This document shows, in pieces, positions 9,462-18,926 of a stretch of DNA of 64,000 nucleotides. Both the position numbers and the translations under genes were made by a program. Below the pieces are notes generated by a model that had not been told where the DNA came from, did not search any database, and worked only from the letters and a program-made list of their open reading frames with translations. Numbering within the stretch: position 1 is the first letter of the stretch; each line of letters starts with the position of its first letter. This stretch comes from Geobacter sp. UBA5735 (GTDB taxonomy: Bacteria > Desulfobacterota > Desulfuromonadia > Geobacterales > Geobacteraceae): positions 124,001-188,000 of the forward strand of contig DIFZ01000046.1 in assembly GCA_002419385.1 (NCBI GenBank), written 5' to 3'.

Positions 9462-9686
9462 GCTGCATATCCTCGAGACAGGTCCGGAATGTGTTTCCGC
9501 CTGAAAGCATGTTTGCCCAGGTTGCGGTGATGGCTGCTGGGTGTTGGCACTAGAGGGTCTGTTGTGTCATTTCCATTGCAATTCAGTTTGATCGCAGTAT
9601 ATACATTGAAGCAAAGAGCACGGGTCAACCCTGCCAGGTTGAGCATGATTACGGCGCACGGCTGGCCCGCTGTTGCATCAAGTTGC

Positions 9687-9879
9687 CTAACATAGTTTCC
9701 ATCCGGAAAGGGTGCTTTTCCGCCCTGGCGGTGTCAATCTGCGTGATTGCTTGTGCGACATACGTAAGTATGCCTCCGCGCAATCTCTTGATTTCCTTGC
9801 CAGGACGAAAAATCCCCTCTTTCCGATCTGGAAACTGCATTCGTGCCTATCCGGAGTTTCCAGATGGGCACTAACATAG
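9687..9879. mobile_element. MITE-like palindromic element with 9-bp flanking direct repeats
   Basis: A 175-base segment (9696-9870) is bounded by identical 9-base repeats CTAACATAG (9687-9695 and 9871-9879). Its ends are imperfect inverted repeats: TTTCCATCCGGAAAG against the reverse complement of the right end, 11 of 15 matching. The centre holds nested palindromes: TTTTC/GAAAA (9716-9720, 9807-9811), CCTGGC/GCCAGG (9724-9729, 9799-9804), GATTGC/GCAATC (9745-9750, 9780-9785) and CATAC-GTAA-GTATG (9759-9772). It has no credible gene. It fills most of the 458-base gap between the kinase gene and recC; the rest of that gap shows nothing clear. Confidence 0.6.
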
Positions 9880-9919
9880 CATTTCCTGCCATTATTTCAA
9901 TTGATTTATGGGAAACCCC

Positions 9920-12900
9920 ATGTCACTTGTCATTTACACGAGCAATAGAATGGAAAATCTGGTGGAGGCTCTTGCCGACGTACTGGGAAGCCCACTTCCA
10001 TCACCATTCACTCCTGAGATGATCGTCGTGCAGAGCACGGGGATGCAGCGCTGGCTGTCCTTGGAGCTGGCGAGGCGATTCGGTGTCTGGGCCAACTGTG
10101 ACTATCCTTTTCCCAACGGGTTTGTTGACAAGCTGTTTGAAAAGATCCTGCCGGATAACCTTGGTGGTGCGCCGTATGAGCCGTCGGCCCTTGCGTGGCG
10201 GATCATGGAGACCCTGCCGCGGCTCCTGGGCGATGACGCTTTTGTAAGCCTCAAGGACTATCTCGCCCAGGGGCGGCATGAGTTGAAACTGTTCCAGCTC
10301 GCGGGAAGAATTGCCGATACCTTCGATCAGTACACCCTGTTCCGGGGTGGGGTACTGGAAGACTGGGAAAAGGGTCGGGAAACGCACTGGCAGGCGGCAC
10401 TCTGGCGCGCATTGGTCGCAGGGGCCGGAAACGGGCACCGCTGGAACCGCGGAAAGCGCTTTCTCAACGAGTTGGACAGGCGGGTCCGGAGCGGCGGGAA
10501 GCTACCTGCACGTGTTGCCGTTTTCGGCATTTCCTGGCTGCCGAAGTTCCACCTGGATATCCTGGCAGCAGTATCCCGGTATACTGAAATCAACCTGTTT
10601 GTCATGAGCCCCTGCAGGGAGTACTGGGCGGATATCTTCCCCACGCGCCGCAGGGCATGTTTTTCCGCATCGGAGCAGGGGATCTGCGCAGAAGGGAATC
10701 CCCTCCTGTCCTCGTTCGGACGGATGGGGAGGGAGTTTTCCGAAATGCTCGTCGAGTACGAGGCGGTTGGCGGCGGGGAGCGGGACCTGTATCGCGAATC
10801 ACCGGGGACAGGCCTTTTGCCGGTCCTCCAGAATGACATACTCACCTTGCAGGGACTCGGCACGGCAGTGGAAAAAATACCGGCCAGGGCTGATGACCCT
10901 TCGTTGCGGATCCACTCCTGCCATGGGCCGGTGCGCGAGGTGGAAGTCCTCCATGACAGCCTGCTCGCCATGTTCGGGGAAATGGATGATCTGGCCCCGC
11001 GCGACATTCTGGTCATGGCACCGGACATTGAGGCCTATGCTCCTTACATATCCGCGGTCTTCGAGGGGAATCCGGATTCCGCCGCAAGGATTCCCTTTTC
11101 AATTGCTGACCGGAGCATCTGCGGCGAAGGGCGCCTGACGCGCCCTTTGCTGAGCATTCTGCAGCTTCCCGGGAAACGTTTCCCCATAACCCGTGTCATG
11201 GACATCCTGTCGGCCGGCCCCATCCATGCACGGTTCGGGCTGGCAACGCAACACCTGGACTTGGTTCGGTCCTGGTTGGAGGAGACCCGTATCAGGTGGG
11301 GATTTGACGAGGAGGAGAGGGAACGGGAAGGCTTTCCCCCCTATCGTGAAAACAGCTGGCGCGCAGGTCTGGACCGCTTGCTGCTCGGTTATGCCATGAC
11401 GGAGCGGGAAGGTGTTTTTGCCGGGGTGCTCCCCTACGACGACATGGAGGGGGAGGCTGCGGTAACTCTCGGTAACTTCTCGTGGTTTGTCCAGGCGCTC
11501 CATGGGTTGGTTGCAGAACTGGATCAGCCACGCACCCTGCCGGAATGGGGGAGCCGCTGCCGCGGTATCCTGGAGGACTTCTTTGCAGCGGCTGATGAAG
11601 ATGCCGATGAACTGGCGATGATCAACGGTGTTCTTGACTCGCTCGACTCGATTCATGAGAATTCGGGGCACAGCGGTCTGGTCGTCCTCCCGGTGTTCTG
11701 CTCCTGGCTGGCGGAATCCATGGCACGGCAGGAGCGGGGGCTCGGTTTCCTCACCGGCGGGGTGACGTTCTGCGCCATGCTTCCCATGCGCAGCATACCG
11801 TTTCGCGTGATTGCCCTTTTGGGCATGAATGACGGCGCCTTTCCCCGCCAGGAAAAACCCCTCGGCTTCGACCTCATTGCCCGGGAAAAGAGACCCGGCG
11901 ACCGCTCGTTACGGGACGAGGACCGCTATCTGTTCCTCGAGGCGCTGCTGTCCGTCCGGGAACGGCTCCATATCAGCTATACGGGACAGAGCATCAAAGA
12001 CAACACCGTGCTTCCGCCGTCGGTGCTGGTGGAGGAGCTGCTGGACTACCTGGAAACCCGTTTCAGAGGAACTACGCAGGATTTCCCTGCGTCCCTCGTG
12101 ACCAGGCACCGGCTGCAGCCGTTCAGCCCGGCCTATTTCAACGGAGAAGCAGGGTTTTCCAGTTATTCCGAACATGATTATCGGGCCGTGCGCTGCCGGA
12201 TGGAGGGGACCCGCCCACGGCTGCCGTTTTTCTCCGGGCCGCTGCCTGCCCCGCCGGAAGAGCTGCGCGAAATTGCCCCTGCCGATTTGCTTGCCTTTTT
12301 CGACAATCCGGTCAGATTCCTGCTGCGGACCCGTCTCGGGCTCCGGCTCGATATGCAGTCGCCCCCCCTGGATGACCGGGAGCCCTTCGAACTCGATACC
12401 CTCGACGCTTTTCTGATTCGCAGCGAGGTACTTGCGTTGCTGCTGGACGGGAAGCCTTTGGCAGAGTGCCGGCAGGTGGTGAAAGCACGGGGGATTCTGC
12501 CGCCGGCCCGGCAGGGAGACATGCTGTTTGACGGATTGGCTGCTGAGGTGGCAGCTCTCGCGGAAAGGGTTCGCGAGCTGAGCGGGGGGCGTCCGCCGGA
12601 AGAGGGCAGCCAGGTGGATCTGGAAATCGATGGCTTCAGGATCTCCGGGCGGCTGCCCGGGATCTGCCCGGAACGGCTGATACGCTATCGTTGCGGCAAA
12701 TGCTCGGGCAGGGACATGGTCCGGCTCTGGATCGAACACCTGCTGCTGGCATCGCTGGCCTCTGACGACCTGCCGGAGGAAAGTGTCCTGGTGACCCTGG
12801 ACACTGAAGTGCGCCTTGCCCCCGTTGCAGACAGTGTGGCCATCCTTCGCAGTCTTCTCGGCTATTACTGGCAGGGTTTGACGGAACCGTTGAAGTTTTT

Positions 12901-13096
12901 CCCCCGTTCTTCCTATGCGTTTGCGGGCACGAAGGCGCTGGGCAAGGCTGTGAAAGTTTGGAGCGGCGATCCTTTCCCGGAGAGAAACAACCCATACTAT
13001 GCGCTCTGCTTCGGCGACACCGATCCGCTCGATGACGATTTCGAAGAAGTATCGGTTGCTGTTTTCGCACCCCTTCTGGCGCACTGTGGGACGTGA
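9920..13096 (+). CDS. recC: Exodeoxyribonuclease V gamma chain (RecC)
   Basis: The 1058-residue RecC subunit of the RecBCD helicase-nuclease, which processes double-strand breaks for RecA loading. RecC splits the strands and reads Chi. The N-terminus (VIYTSNRMENL) matches that of RecC proteins, which is why the second ATG (9920) is preferred over the one at 9908; neither has a strong ribosome site. The helicase-like fold has lost its Walker motifs, as is normal for RecC. The three subunits are encoded in the order recC-recB-recD with a 65-base gap before recB and no separate gene between them. Confidence 0.92.
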   Translation: MSLVIYTSNRMENLVEALADVLGSPLPSPFTPEMIVVQSTGMQRWLSLELARRFGVWANCDYPFPNGFVDKLFEKILPDNLGGAPYEPSALAWRIMETLPRLLGDDAFVSLKDYLAQGRHELKLFQLAGRIADTFDQYTLFRGGVLEDWEKGRETHWQAALWRALVAGAGNGHRWNRGKRFLNELDRRVRSGGKLPARVAVFGISWLPKFHLDILAAVSRYTEINLFVMSPCREYWADIFPTRRRACFSASEQGICAEGNPLLSSFGRMGREFSEMLVEYEAVGGGERDLYRESPGTGLLPVLQNDILTLQGLGTAVEKIPARADDPSLRIHSCHGPVREVEVLHDSLLAMFGEMDDLAPRDILVMAPDIEAYAPYISAVFEGNPDSAARIPFSIADRSICGEGRLTRPLLSILQLPGKRFPITRVMDILSAGPIHARFGLATQHLDLVRSWLEETRIRWGFDEEEREREGFPPYRENSWRAGLDRLLLGYAMTEREGVFAGVLPYDDMEGEAAVTLGNFSWFVQALHGLVAELDQPRTLPEWGSRCRGILEDFFAAADEDADELAMINGVLDSLDSIHENSGHSGLVVLPVFCSWLAESMARQERGLGFLTGGVTFCAMLPMRSIPFRVIALLGMNDGAFPRQEKPLGFDLIAREKRPGDRSLRDEDRYLFLEALLSVRERLHISYTGQSIKDNTVLPPSVLVEELLDYLETRFRGTTQDFPASLVTRHRLQPFSPAYFNGEAGFSSYSEHDYRAVRCRMEGTRPRLPFFSGPLPAPPEELREIAPADLLAFFDNPVRFLLRTRLGLRLDMQSPPLDDREPFELDTLDAFLIRSEVLALLLDGKPLAECRQVVKARGILPPARQGDMLFDGLAAEVAALAERVRELSGGRPPEEGSQVDLEIDGFRISGRLPGICPERLIRYRCGKCSGRDMVRLWIEHLLLASLASDDLPEESVLVTLDTEVRLAPVADSVAILRSLLGYYWQGLTEPLKFFPRSSYAFAGTKALGKAVKVWSGDPFPERNNPYYALCFGDTDPLDDDFEEVSVAVFAPLLAHCGT

Positions 13097-13161
13097 GCCG
13101 GAATACGGCTGATGGATTACGTGTGCGTCGATTTTCTGACAGAACATGATTGGTCATCCCC

Positions 13162-16100
13162 ATGGAGATCTACGACAATCTAACCATTGAACTTGCGGGC
13201 GACACTCTGATCGAGGCCAGTGCGGGAACCGGAAAGACCTATGCTATTGCCTGCCTTTATCTGCGTCTCGTCGTGGAGAAGGGACTGCTTCCGGAAAACA
13301 TCCTGGTGGTGACCTTCACCGAGGCTGCGACCAAGGAATTGCGAACGCGGATCAGAGAGCGGCTGCGGAGCGCGCGGGATGCCTTTTCCGGAGCTGCGGA
13401 TGGTGACGACTTCTGCGTCGGCCTGAAGAACGGTTCGAACAGCTGGTGGCCGGGGGATGCGACTGCGCTGGCCCGCATCGATATGGCATTGCAGACCTTC
13501 GACTGTGCCGCGATCTCCACCATTCACGGTTTCTGCTCCAGGGCTCTCCAGGAAAACGCTTTTGAGAGCGGCTCCCTTTATGAGACCGAACTGGTTGCCG
13601 ACCAGACAGACCTCCTCCAGTCGGTGGTCGATGATTTCTGGCGCATGAGTTTTTTCGCGGCAGATGCGCCGCTCCTGCCCATCATGCTGCGCAGGAAATG
13701 GCTGCCCGGCGCCATGGTGCGCTTCCTGAGGGGAAAGCTCTCCAATCCTGAGCTGGAAGTCGTGCCCCTCACTTCCCGCGAGGAGATGACGCACCACTGC
13801 CTGCAGCTGGATACAGCCTTCAGGGAGTTGGCTGCATTGTGGCGTGTTCACCGGGTGGAGATTGCCGGGATCCTGACGGGGCACGAAGGATTGAGCCGTT
13901 CCAGGAGCAATTACCATCCCGACGTGGTGCCGGGGCTTCTCGCCGCTATGGACCGTTACGTGGCGGAAGCCATTCCCGCAGGCACGTTCCCCGGTTTCGA
14001 GAAGTTCACCACCGACTTCATGGCGGACAATTCCCTCAAGCGTGCCGAGCCGCCACGACATGCCTTCTTCGACCTGTGCGGAGAACTGGCCACTCTGGCC
14101 GAGCAGGCTTTCACCGCCCTGAAGTCGAGTCTGTTCGTCTTTGCCCGGCACCGTCTTGCCGAATTGAAGGTTGAGCGTGCGATCCGTTTCTATGATGACC
14201 TCCTGACCGACCTTTTCCAGGCCCTTGAGGGCCCCTCGGGCGAGATGCTTGCGCAAAGTCTCCGCCAGCGCTGCCGGGCGGCGCTCATCGATGAATTCCA
14301 GGATACGGACCCCGTGCAATATCGCATTTTTCAACGCATCTTCTCCTGCGGCGGCATTCCCCTGTTCCTGATCGGCGATCCGAAACAGGCCATTTACAGC
14401 TTCCGCGGCGCCGATATCTTCGCCTACCTGGCGGCACGGGAACACGTGCCGCCGGGGAAACGCCTGACAATGGACAGAAACTGGCGATCGACCCCTGAAA
14501 TGGTCGATGCCGTGAGCCTGCTGTTCGGGCAGCGCAAAGACCGTCCCTTTGTCTTCCCTTCCATCGGTTTTCCCCGCGTGGCCGCTGCGCGGGAGGAACG
14601 CCCCCTTGCCCTGGAGGGAAGGGATCCGGCTCCACTCCAGGTCTGGTTCCTGGAAAGGGACGGCGGCAGCGGGAAGGTGATCCCCCTGGGCACAGCGCTG
14701 CCGCGCATCGCCGGGCTGGTTGCCACCGAAATTTCCGGGCTGCTTGCCGACGGCAGGGAGGGAAAGGCCCTTTTTGACGGCCGGGGCGTTCTTCCTGAGG
14801 ACATCGCAGTAATCGTCAGGAGCCATGAACAGGCGTCCCTGGTCCAGAAGGCATTGCGTGAACGCAGCATTCCTGCTGTCGTTCAGAGTACGTCCAGCCT
14901 TTTCTCCACCGGGGAAGCCAAAGAGGTGTGCCGGGTGCTGGCGGCGGTCGTGGAACCATTCCGGGAGACTGCTGTGCGCTCTGCCCTGGGAACGGATGTG
15001 TTCGGCGTGTCGGGAAATGAGATCGCTGCATTGATGGAAGACGAGGTATCCTGGGAGGAACGGCTCGCCTCCTTCCGGGAGTATCATGAGCTGTGGCTGA
15101 AGCGCGGTTTCATGACCATGTTCCGTTGCCTCCTTTCCCGGGAGGGGGTTCGTGAACGCCTCCTGTGCCTGCCGGACGGTGAACGGCGTCTCACCAATAT
15201 TCTCCATTGCGGCGAAGTGCTCCACCATGCAGCTGACCATGAGATCCACGGCATGGATGCCCTTCGTGCCTGGTTCTCTGAACGGGTGAACGCACCGCCG
15301 GAAAACGAAGAATACCAGATCCGGCTCGAGTCGGACGACAAGGCGGTGCGCATCGTTACCATCCATGTCAGCAAGGGGCTGGAATACCCCATTGTTTTCT
15401 GTCCCTTTTCCTGGGGCGGCGTCTTTGAAAGCGGAGATGCCGTGGTTTGCCATGAGGACAGCCGGATGGTTGCGGATGTGGGTTCAGACCTCTTCGAGGA
15501 GCGCCGCACGGCTGCCCGGGCCGAACAGTTGGCAGAAAACGTCCGGCTGCTCTACGTAGCGCTCACCAGGGCCAGGTGCCGCTGCTACCTGGTATGGGGA
15601 CGGTTCCGTCATTCCGAGAGCTCGGCTCTTGCCTACCTGTTGCACTATCCGGCGGAAAAGGAGGCAGGCCGCTTCGTCGAACAGCTGTCGAACTGCATGG
15701 AGCATGTCACCGATGCCGAAATGGTGGGTGTTTTGAAGGCACTGAAAGAAACGGGAGCGGGGTGTCTCAACGTTTCGGTCAATCCCGAGCCGCCGGAAGG
15801 GGGGTGCCTCCCGGCGCCGCATTCGGCGAGCCTGCAGGAGTTCATGCCGTTTCAGGGTAGAATAGAGGCCGACTGGCGCGTTTCCAGCTTTACGGCTCTG
15901 GCGGCGGGGCACCGTGAGACAGCCGAGTTGCCGGACCATGATCAGGAAATGCCCGGCAGGACCGAGGAATACCGGGCCTTGCAGGAGGGGGATCCCGCAC
16001 CTGAAGGCAGCATGTTCTCGTTTCCTCGTGGCGCCCGTGCGGGGATCTGTCTGCACGCCGTGTTCGAGAAGCTCGATTTTGCAGCCGGAGATGACGGTAC

Positions 16101-16755
16101 CCCGGCGCTGGTGGCCGGTCAGCTCCACCGTCATGGTTTCGGCCCTGAGTGGTGTGAACCTGTTGCAGCCATGGTCCGAAACGTACTCAATGCCCCGCTC
16201 GTGCACGGCGGGGACCGGTTTTGCCTCCGTGAACTCTCGCCGGGCGACTGGATAAGCGAACTGGAGTTCTACTTTCCGCTGCGTTTCATCGAAACGAAAA
16301 AGATAGCCAGGCTTCTGCGCAGCTGGGAGGGAAGCTGCGGCAACGGGCTGCTCTCGTCCCTTGCCGAACGGCTCGCCTTCACCCCGGTGCGCGGCATGGT
16401 GCGCGGTTTTCTCGACTTGGTATTCCGCTTTGGTGGCAGATACTATCTGGTGGATTGGAAATCCAACCACCTGGGCAACCGGCTTGAGGATTACGGCCTT
16501 AACTCGCTGGAGTCGGAAATTGAGAGAAAGCTCTACCGCCTCCAGTATCTGCTGTACACTGTCGCCCTGAACCGCTTTCTTTCTGCACGGGACCCGGCAT
16601 ACCGCTATGATGCAGGTTTCGGAGGGGTGCTCTATCTGTTCCTGCGGGGCGTTGATCCCGGTCATCCCGGCAACGGCATATATTTCGACCTGCCTCCGGC
16701 AGGGCTCGTGGAGGAGCTGACCGCAGCCCTCGTCGAATGGGGGGGAGGGCGCTGA
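13162..16755 (+). CDS. recB: Exodeoxyribonuclease V beta chain (RecB)
   Basis: A UvrD-type 3'-5' helicase fused to a nuclease domain, 1197 residues. The Walker A motif ASAGTGKT lies near residue 21, the superfamily 1 motif DEFQDTDP and the motif IGDPKQAIYSFRGAD follow in the middle, and the C-terminal nuclease keeps Asp1085, Asp1098 and Lys1100 (in LDLVF and DWKSN). All catalytic parts appear intact. The ATG at 13162 is preferred to an upstream TTG; the ribosome site is weak. The stop codon overlaps the recD start (TGATG), so the two subunits are translationally coupled. Confidence 0.95.
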   Translation: MEIYDNLTIELAGDTLIEASAGTGKTYAIACLYLRLVVEKGLLPENILVVTFTEAATKELRTRIRERLRSARDAFSGAADGDDFCVGLKNGSNSWWPGDATALARIDMALQTFDCAAISTIHGFCSRALQENAFESGSLYETELVADQTDLLQSVVDDFWRMSFFAADAPLLPIMLRRKWLPGAMVRFLRGKLSNPELEVVPLTSREEMTHHCLQLDTAFRELAALWRVHRVEIAGILTGHEGLSRSRSNYHPDVVPGLLAAMDRYVAEAIPAGTFPGFEKFTTDFMADNSLKRAEPPRHAFFDLCGELATLAEQAFTALKSSLFVFARHRLAELKVERAIRFYDDLLTDLFQALEGPSGEMLAQSLRQRCRAALIDEFQDTDPVQYRIFQRIFSCGGIPLFLIGDPKQAIYSFRGADIFAYLAAREHVPPGKRLTMDRNWRSTPEMVDAVSLLFGQRKDRPFVFPSIGFPRVAAAREERPLALEGRDPAPLQVWFLERDGGSGKVIPLGTALPRIAGLVATEISGLLADGREGKALFDGRGVLPEDIAVIVRSHEQASLVQKALRERSIPAVVQSTSSLFSTGEAKEVCRVLAAVVEPFRETAVRSALGTDVFGVSGNEIAALMEDEVSWEERLASFREYHELWLKRGFMTMFRCLLSREGVRERLLCLPDGERRLTNILHCGEVLHHAADHEIHGMDALRAWFSERVNAPPENEEYQIRLESDDKAVRIVTIHVSKGLEYPIVFCPFSWGGVFESGDAVVCHEDSRMVADVGSDLFEERRTAARAEQLAENVRLLYVALTRARCRCYLVWGRFRHSESSALAYLLHYPAEKEAGRFVEQLSNCMEHVTDAEMVGVLKALKETGAGCLNVSVNPEPPEGGCLPAPHSASLQEFMPFQGRIEADWRVSSFTALAAGHRETAELPDHDQEMPGRTEEYRALQEGDPAPEGSMFSFPRGARAGICLHAVFEKLDFAAGDDGTPALVAGQLHRHGFGPEWCEPVAAMVRNVLNAPLVHGGDRFCLRELSPGDWISELEFYFPLRFIETKKIARLLRSWEGSCGNGLLSSLAERLAFTPVRGMVRGFLDLVFRFGGRYYLVDWKSNHLGNRLEDYGLNSLESEIERKLYRLQYLLYTVALNRFLSARDPAYRYDAGFGGVLYLFLRGVDPGHPGNGIYFDLPPAGLVEELTAALVEWGGGR

Positions 16756-18536
16756 TGGTTCACGAAGTGGGGGGCTATCGCGAAATCGACCGGGAATTTG
16801 CGGAGTATCTCTGCCGCCTGGCCGGGAAAGACGATGCAATCCTCCGCCGTATGGCACTGGAAGTGAGCAGGGCGACAGGCGAAGGGCATATCTGCCTGGA
16901 TCTGAACGAGGCATGCGGGTCTGCCGCGGCTGAAACGGCAGCCTCCCTGGCCGGCATCAGCGTAGTCGGGTTGCCGGGCACTGTGGCGCCCCTTGTCCTG
17001 GACCGGGAAGACCGGCTTTATCTCTACCGTTACTGGTGCTACGAGCAGGAACTAGCCGCGGTACTTCGGGCCATGGCGGGCGAACGGCTCGCCGCTGTCG
17101 ACCCGGTTGTGCTGAAGGACGGCCTTGAACGGCTTTTTGACCCTGTGGGGGAAGACTGGCCCGACTGGCAGCGGATCGCGGCAGCGGCAGCACTCCGGAG
17201 CAGATTGACGGTAGTTTCGGGAGGCCCGGGGACCGGCAAGACTTCGACCGTCGTCAGGATAATCGCACTCCTGCTGGAGCAGTCCGGGGGCGAGCGCTGC
17301 CGTATCGCCATGGCGGCTCCTACCGGTAAGGCCGCAGCCCGGCTCAGGGAAGCGGTTCGCGCCGCAAGGGCGCGGTTGCGGGAAAAAACTCCGGTTGCTG
17401 ACGCCATCCCTGACGACGTCTTTACCATCCACCGCCTGCTGGGCGTGGTTCCCGGATCCTGCCGTTTCCGACATGACAGCCGCAATCCTCTTCCCCATGA
17501 TGTCGTCATTGTTGACGAGGCTTCCATGGTCGCCCTGCCGCTGATGGCCAAGCTTGCCGCTGCCCTGTCGCGTCGAGCCAGGCTCATCCTGCTGGGCGAT
17601 CGTGACCAGCTCGCTTCCGTGGAACCCGGGGCAGTGCTGGGCGACATCTGCCACAGGGGCGGCGAAGACCGCTATTCAGCTGATTTCAATGCATATCTCA
17701 GGCAGGTGACTGGCCAGTCGCTTGACGGTTACCCAGATTTGGGTCTCATGCCATCCTTTGCCGACTCCCTCGTGGTGCTGCGGAAAAACTACCGCTTCGG
17801 CGCCGCTGGCGCCATCGGTAAAATAAGCCGGGCCATCAATCAGGGAGACGCCGAGGCTGCCGTAAGGGAGTTCCAAGACCCTGTCGACGAGGAGGTCAGT
17901 ATGAAGGACCTCCCTTCGGACGGCTGCCTGCAGGCGGCCCTTGTGGGAAGCGTCCTGGCGGGCTACCGGGAATACCTTGAAAAGGATGATCCGGCTGAGG
18001 CACTTGCCTCCTTTGACCGCTTCCGGATTCTGTGTGCGGTACGAAGCGGAGTTCGCGGGGTGTCAGGTCTGAACCGCGCAGTGGAAGACATACTCGCCGC
18101 ACAAGGATTGCTGCAGCCTGACAGGATCTGGTATCGGGGACGGCCGGTGATGATCAGGGTCAACGACTACGCGCTCCGTCTTTACAACGGAGACATCGGC
18201 ATCGCCTTGAAGGATCCCGAGCGGCCGGGCGCCCTGGCAGTGTTTTTCCCTGCGGAAAACGGCGGAGTGCGGAAGGTATCGCCGCTCCGCCTTCCTGCGC
18301 ATGAAACGGTATTCGCCATGACCGTCCACAAGAGCCAGGGATCGGAGTTTGACCGCGTGCTTTTGGTCATGCCCCGTGCCGACAGCCCGGTCCTGACACG
18401 GGAGCTCCTCTATACCGGCATGACACGTGCCCGCAAATCGCTCGTCCTCTGGTGCGGGGAGGATATCTTCCGGACGGCGGTTTCCCGCCGCACAGACCGC
18501 CGTTCAGGCTTGCGGCAGGCACTGTGGAAGGATTGA
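16755..18536 (+). CDS. recD: Exodeoxyribonuclease V alpha chain (RecD)
   Basis: A 593-residue SF1B 5'-3' helicase, the fast motor of RecBCD. Walker A GGPGTGKTS lies near residue 157 with GPGTGKT intact, the Walker B VDEASM and the C-terminal motif VHKSQGSEFDRV are visible, and the N-terminal RecB-binding domain precedes them. The ATG shares its A with the recB stop codon and is preceded by a strong purine-rich GGGGGAGGG site. Length is close to that of the E. coli subunit. Confidence 0.95.
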   Translation: MVHEVGGYREIDREFAEYLCRLAGKDDAILRRMALEVSRATGEGHICLDLNEACGSAAAETAASLAGISVVGLPGTVAPLVLDREDRLYLYRYWCYEQELAAVLRAMAGERLAAVDPVVLKDGLERLFDPVGEDWPDWQRIAAAAALRSRLTVVSGGPGTGKTSTVVRIIALLLEQSGGERCRIAMAAPTGKAAARLREAVRAARARLREKTPVADAIPDDVFTIHRLLGVVPGSCRFRHDSRNPLPHDVVIVDEASMVALPLMAKLAAALSRRARLILLGDRDQLASVEPGAVLGDICHRGGEDRYSADFNAYLRQVTGQSLDGYPDLGLMPSFADSLVVLRKNYRFGAAGAIGKISRAINQGDAEAAVREFQDPVDEEVSMKDLPSDGCLQAALVGSVLAGYREYLEKDDPAEALASFDRFRILCAVRSGVRGVSGLNRAVEDILAAQGLLQPDRIWYRGRPVMIRVNDYALRLYNGDIGIALKDPERPGALAVFFPAENGGVRKVSPLRLPAHETVFAMTVHKSQGSEFDRVLLVMPRADSPVLTRELLYTGMTRARKSLVLWCGEDIFRTAVSRRTDRRSGLRQALWKD

Positions 18537-18926
18537 CGGCACGTCAAATTTTTGAACGATTCGTGTCAGAATGACGGTATCTCGGGCACGGTCGGCCCAC
18601 GGGAAGGTGCTGCCCGGCTTTCCACTCGTACGGCACGCAGCCGCCACGAACCCGGATTGGTCTTTGTCGCGGGCAGCATAGCTCTTCTTCACCTGCTTTT
18701 TTGGGGGCGCAGGTCCGAAATAAATGACCTTTTCGCCGAGAAATGGCCTTTCGTCTCATTAAAGTGAATGCAACGGCGGAAATCGGCACCGGTTCTGCAA
18801 CAAGGGAGACATACCGGACAACCGGAGATTCGTCAAAGACAGGATGGTGTGTGGGCGTTTCCGGTCAGGCAACGCTGCTGAGGCGCACCGGGGAGCCTGG
18901 AAAAGGCACTTTTGACGAGGCATACC
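18537..18926. other. Intergenic stretch between recD and the diguanylate cyclase gene
   Basis: No gene, clear terminator or convincing promoter was seen in these 390 bases. A TAAAGTGA near 18760 resembles the first half of a flagellar sigma-28 promoter, but the second half is not at the right distance. The short open frames here have no ribosome site and no recognisable product. Confidence 0.5.

Noticed and set aside
9649..9840. 63-codon minus-strand open frame near recC
   Set aside because: It is translated from the MITE-like palindrome and would be an artefact of the repeat.
13180..15453. 757-codon minus-strand open frame across recB
   Set aside because: Same reason: antisense to RecB, biased composition, no domain, no ribosome site.
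18750..18800. TAAAG-type flagellar sigma-28 promoter before the GGDEF gene
   Set aside because: The GCCGATAA-like half is absent at the required distance.
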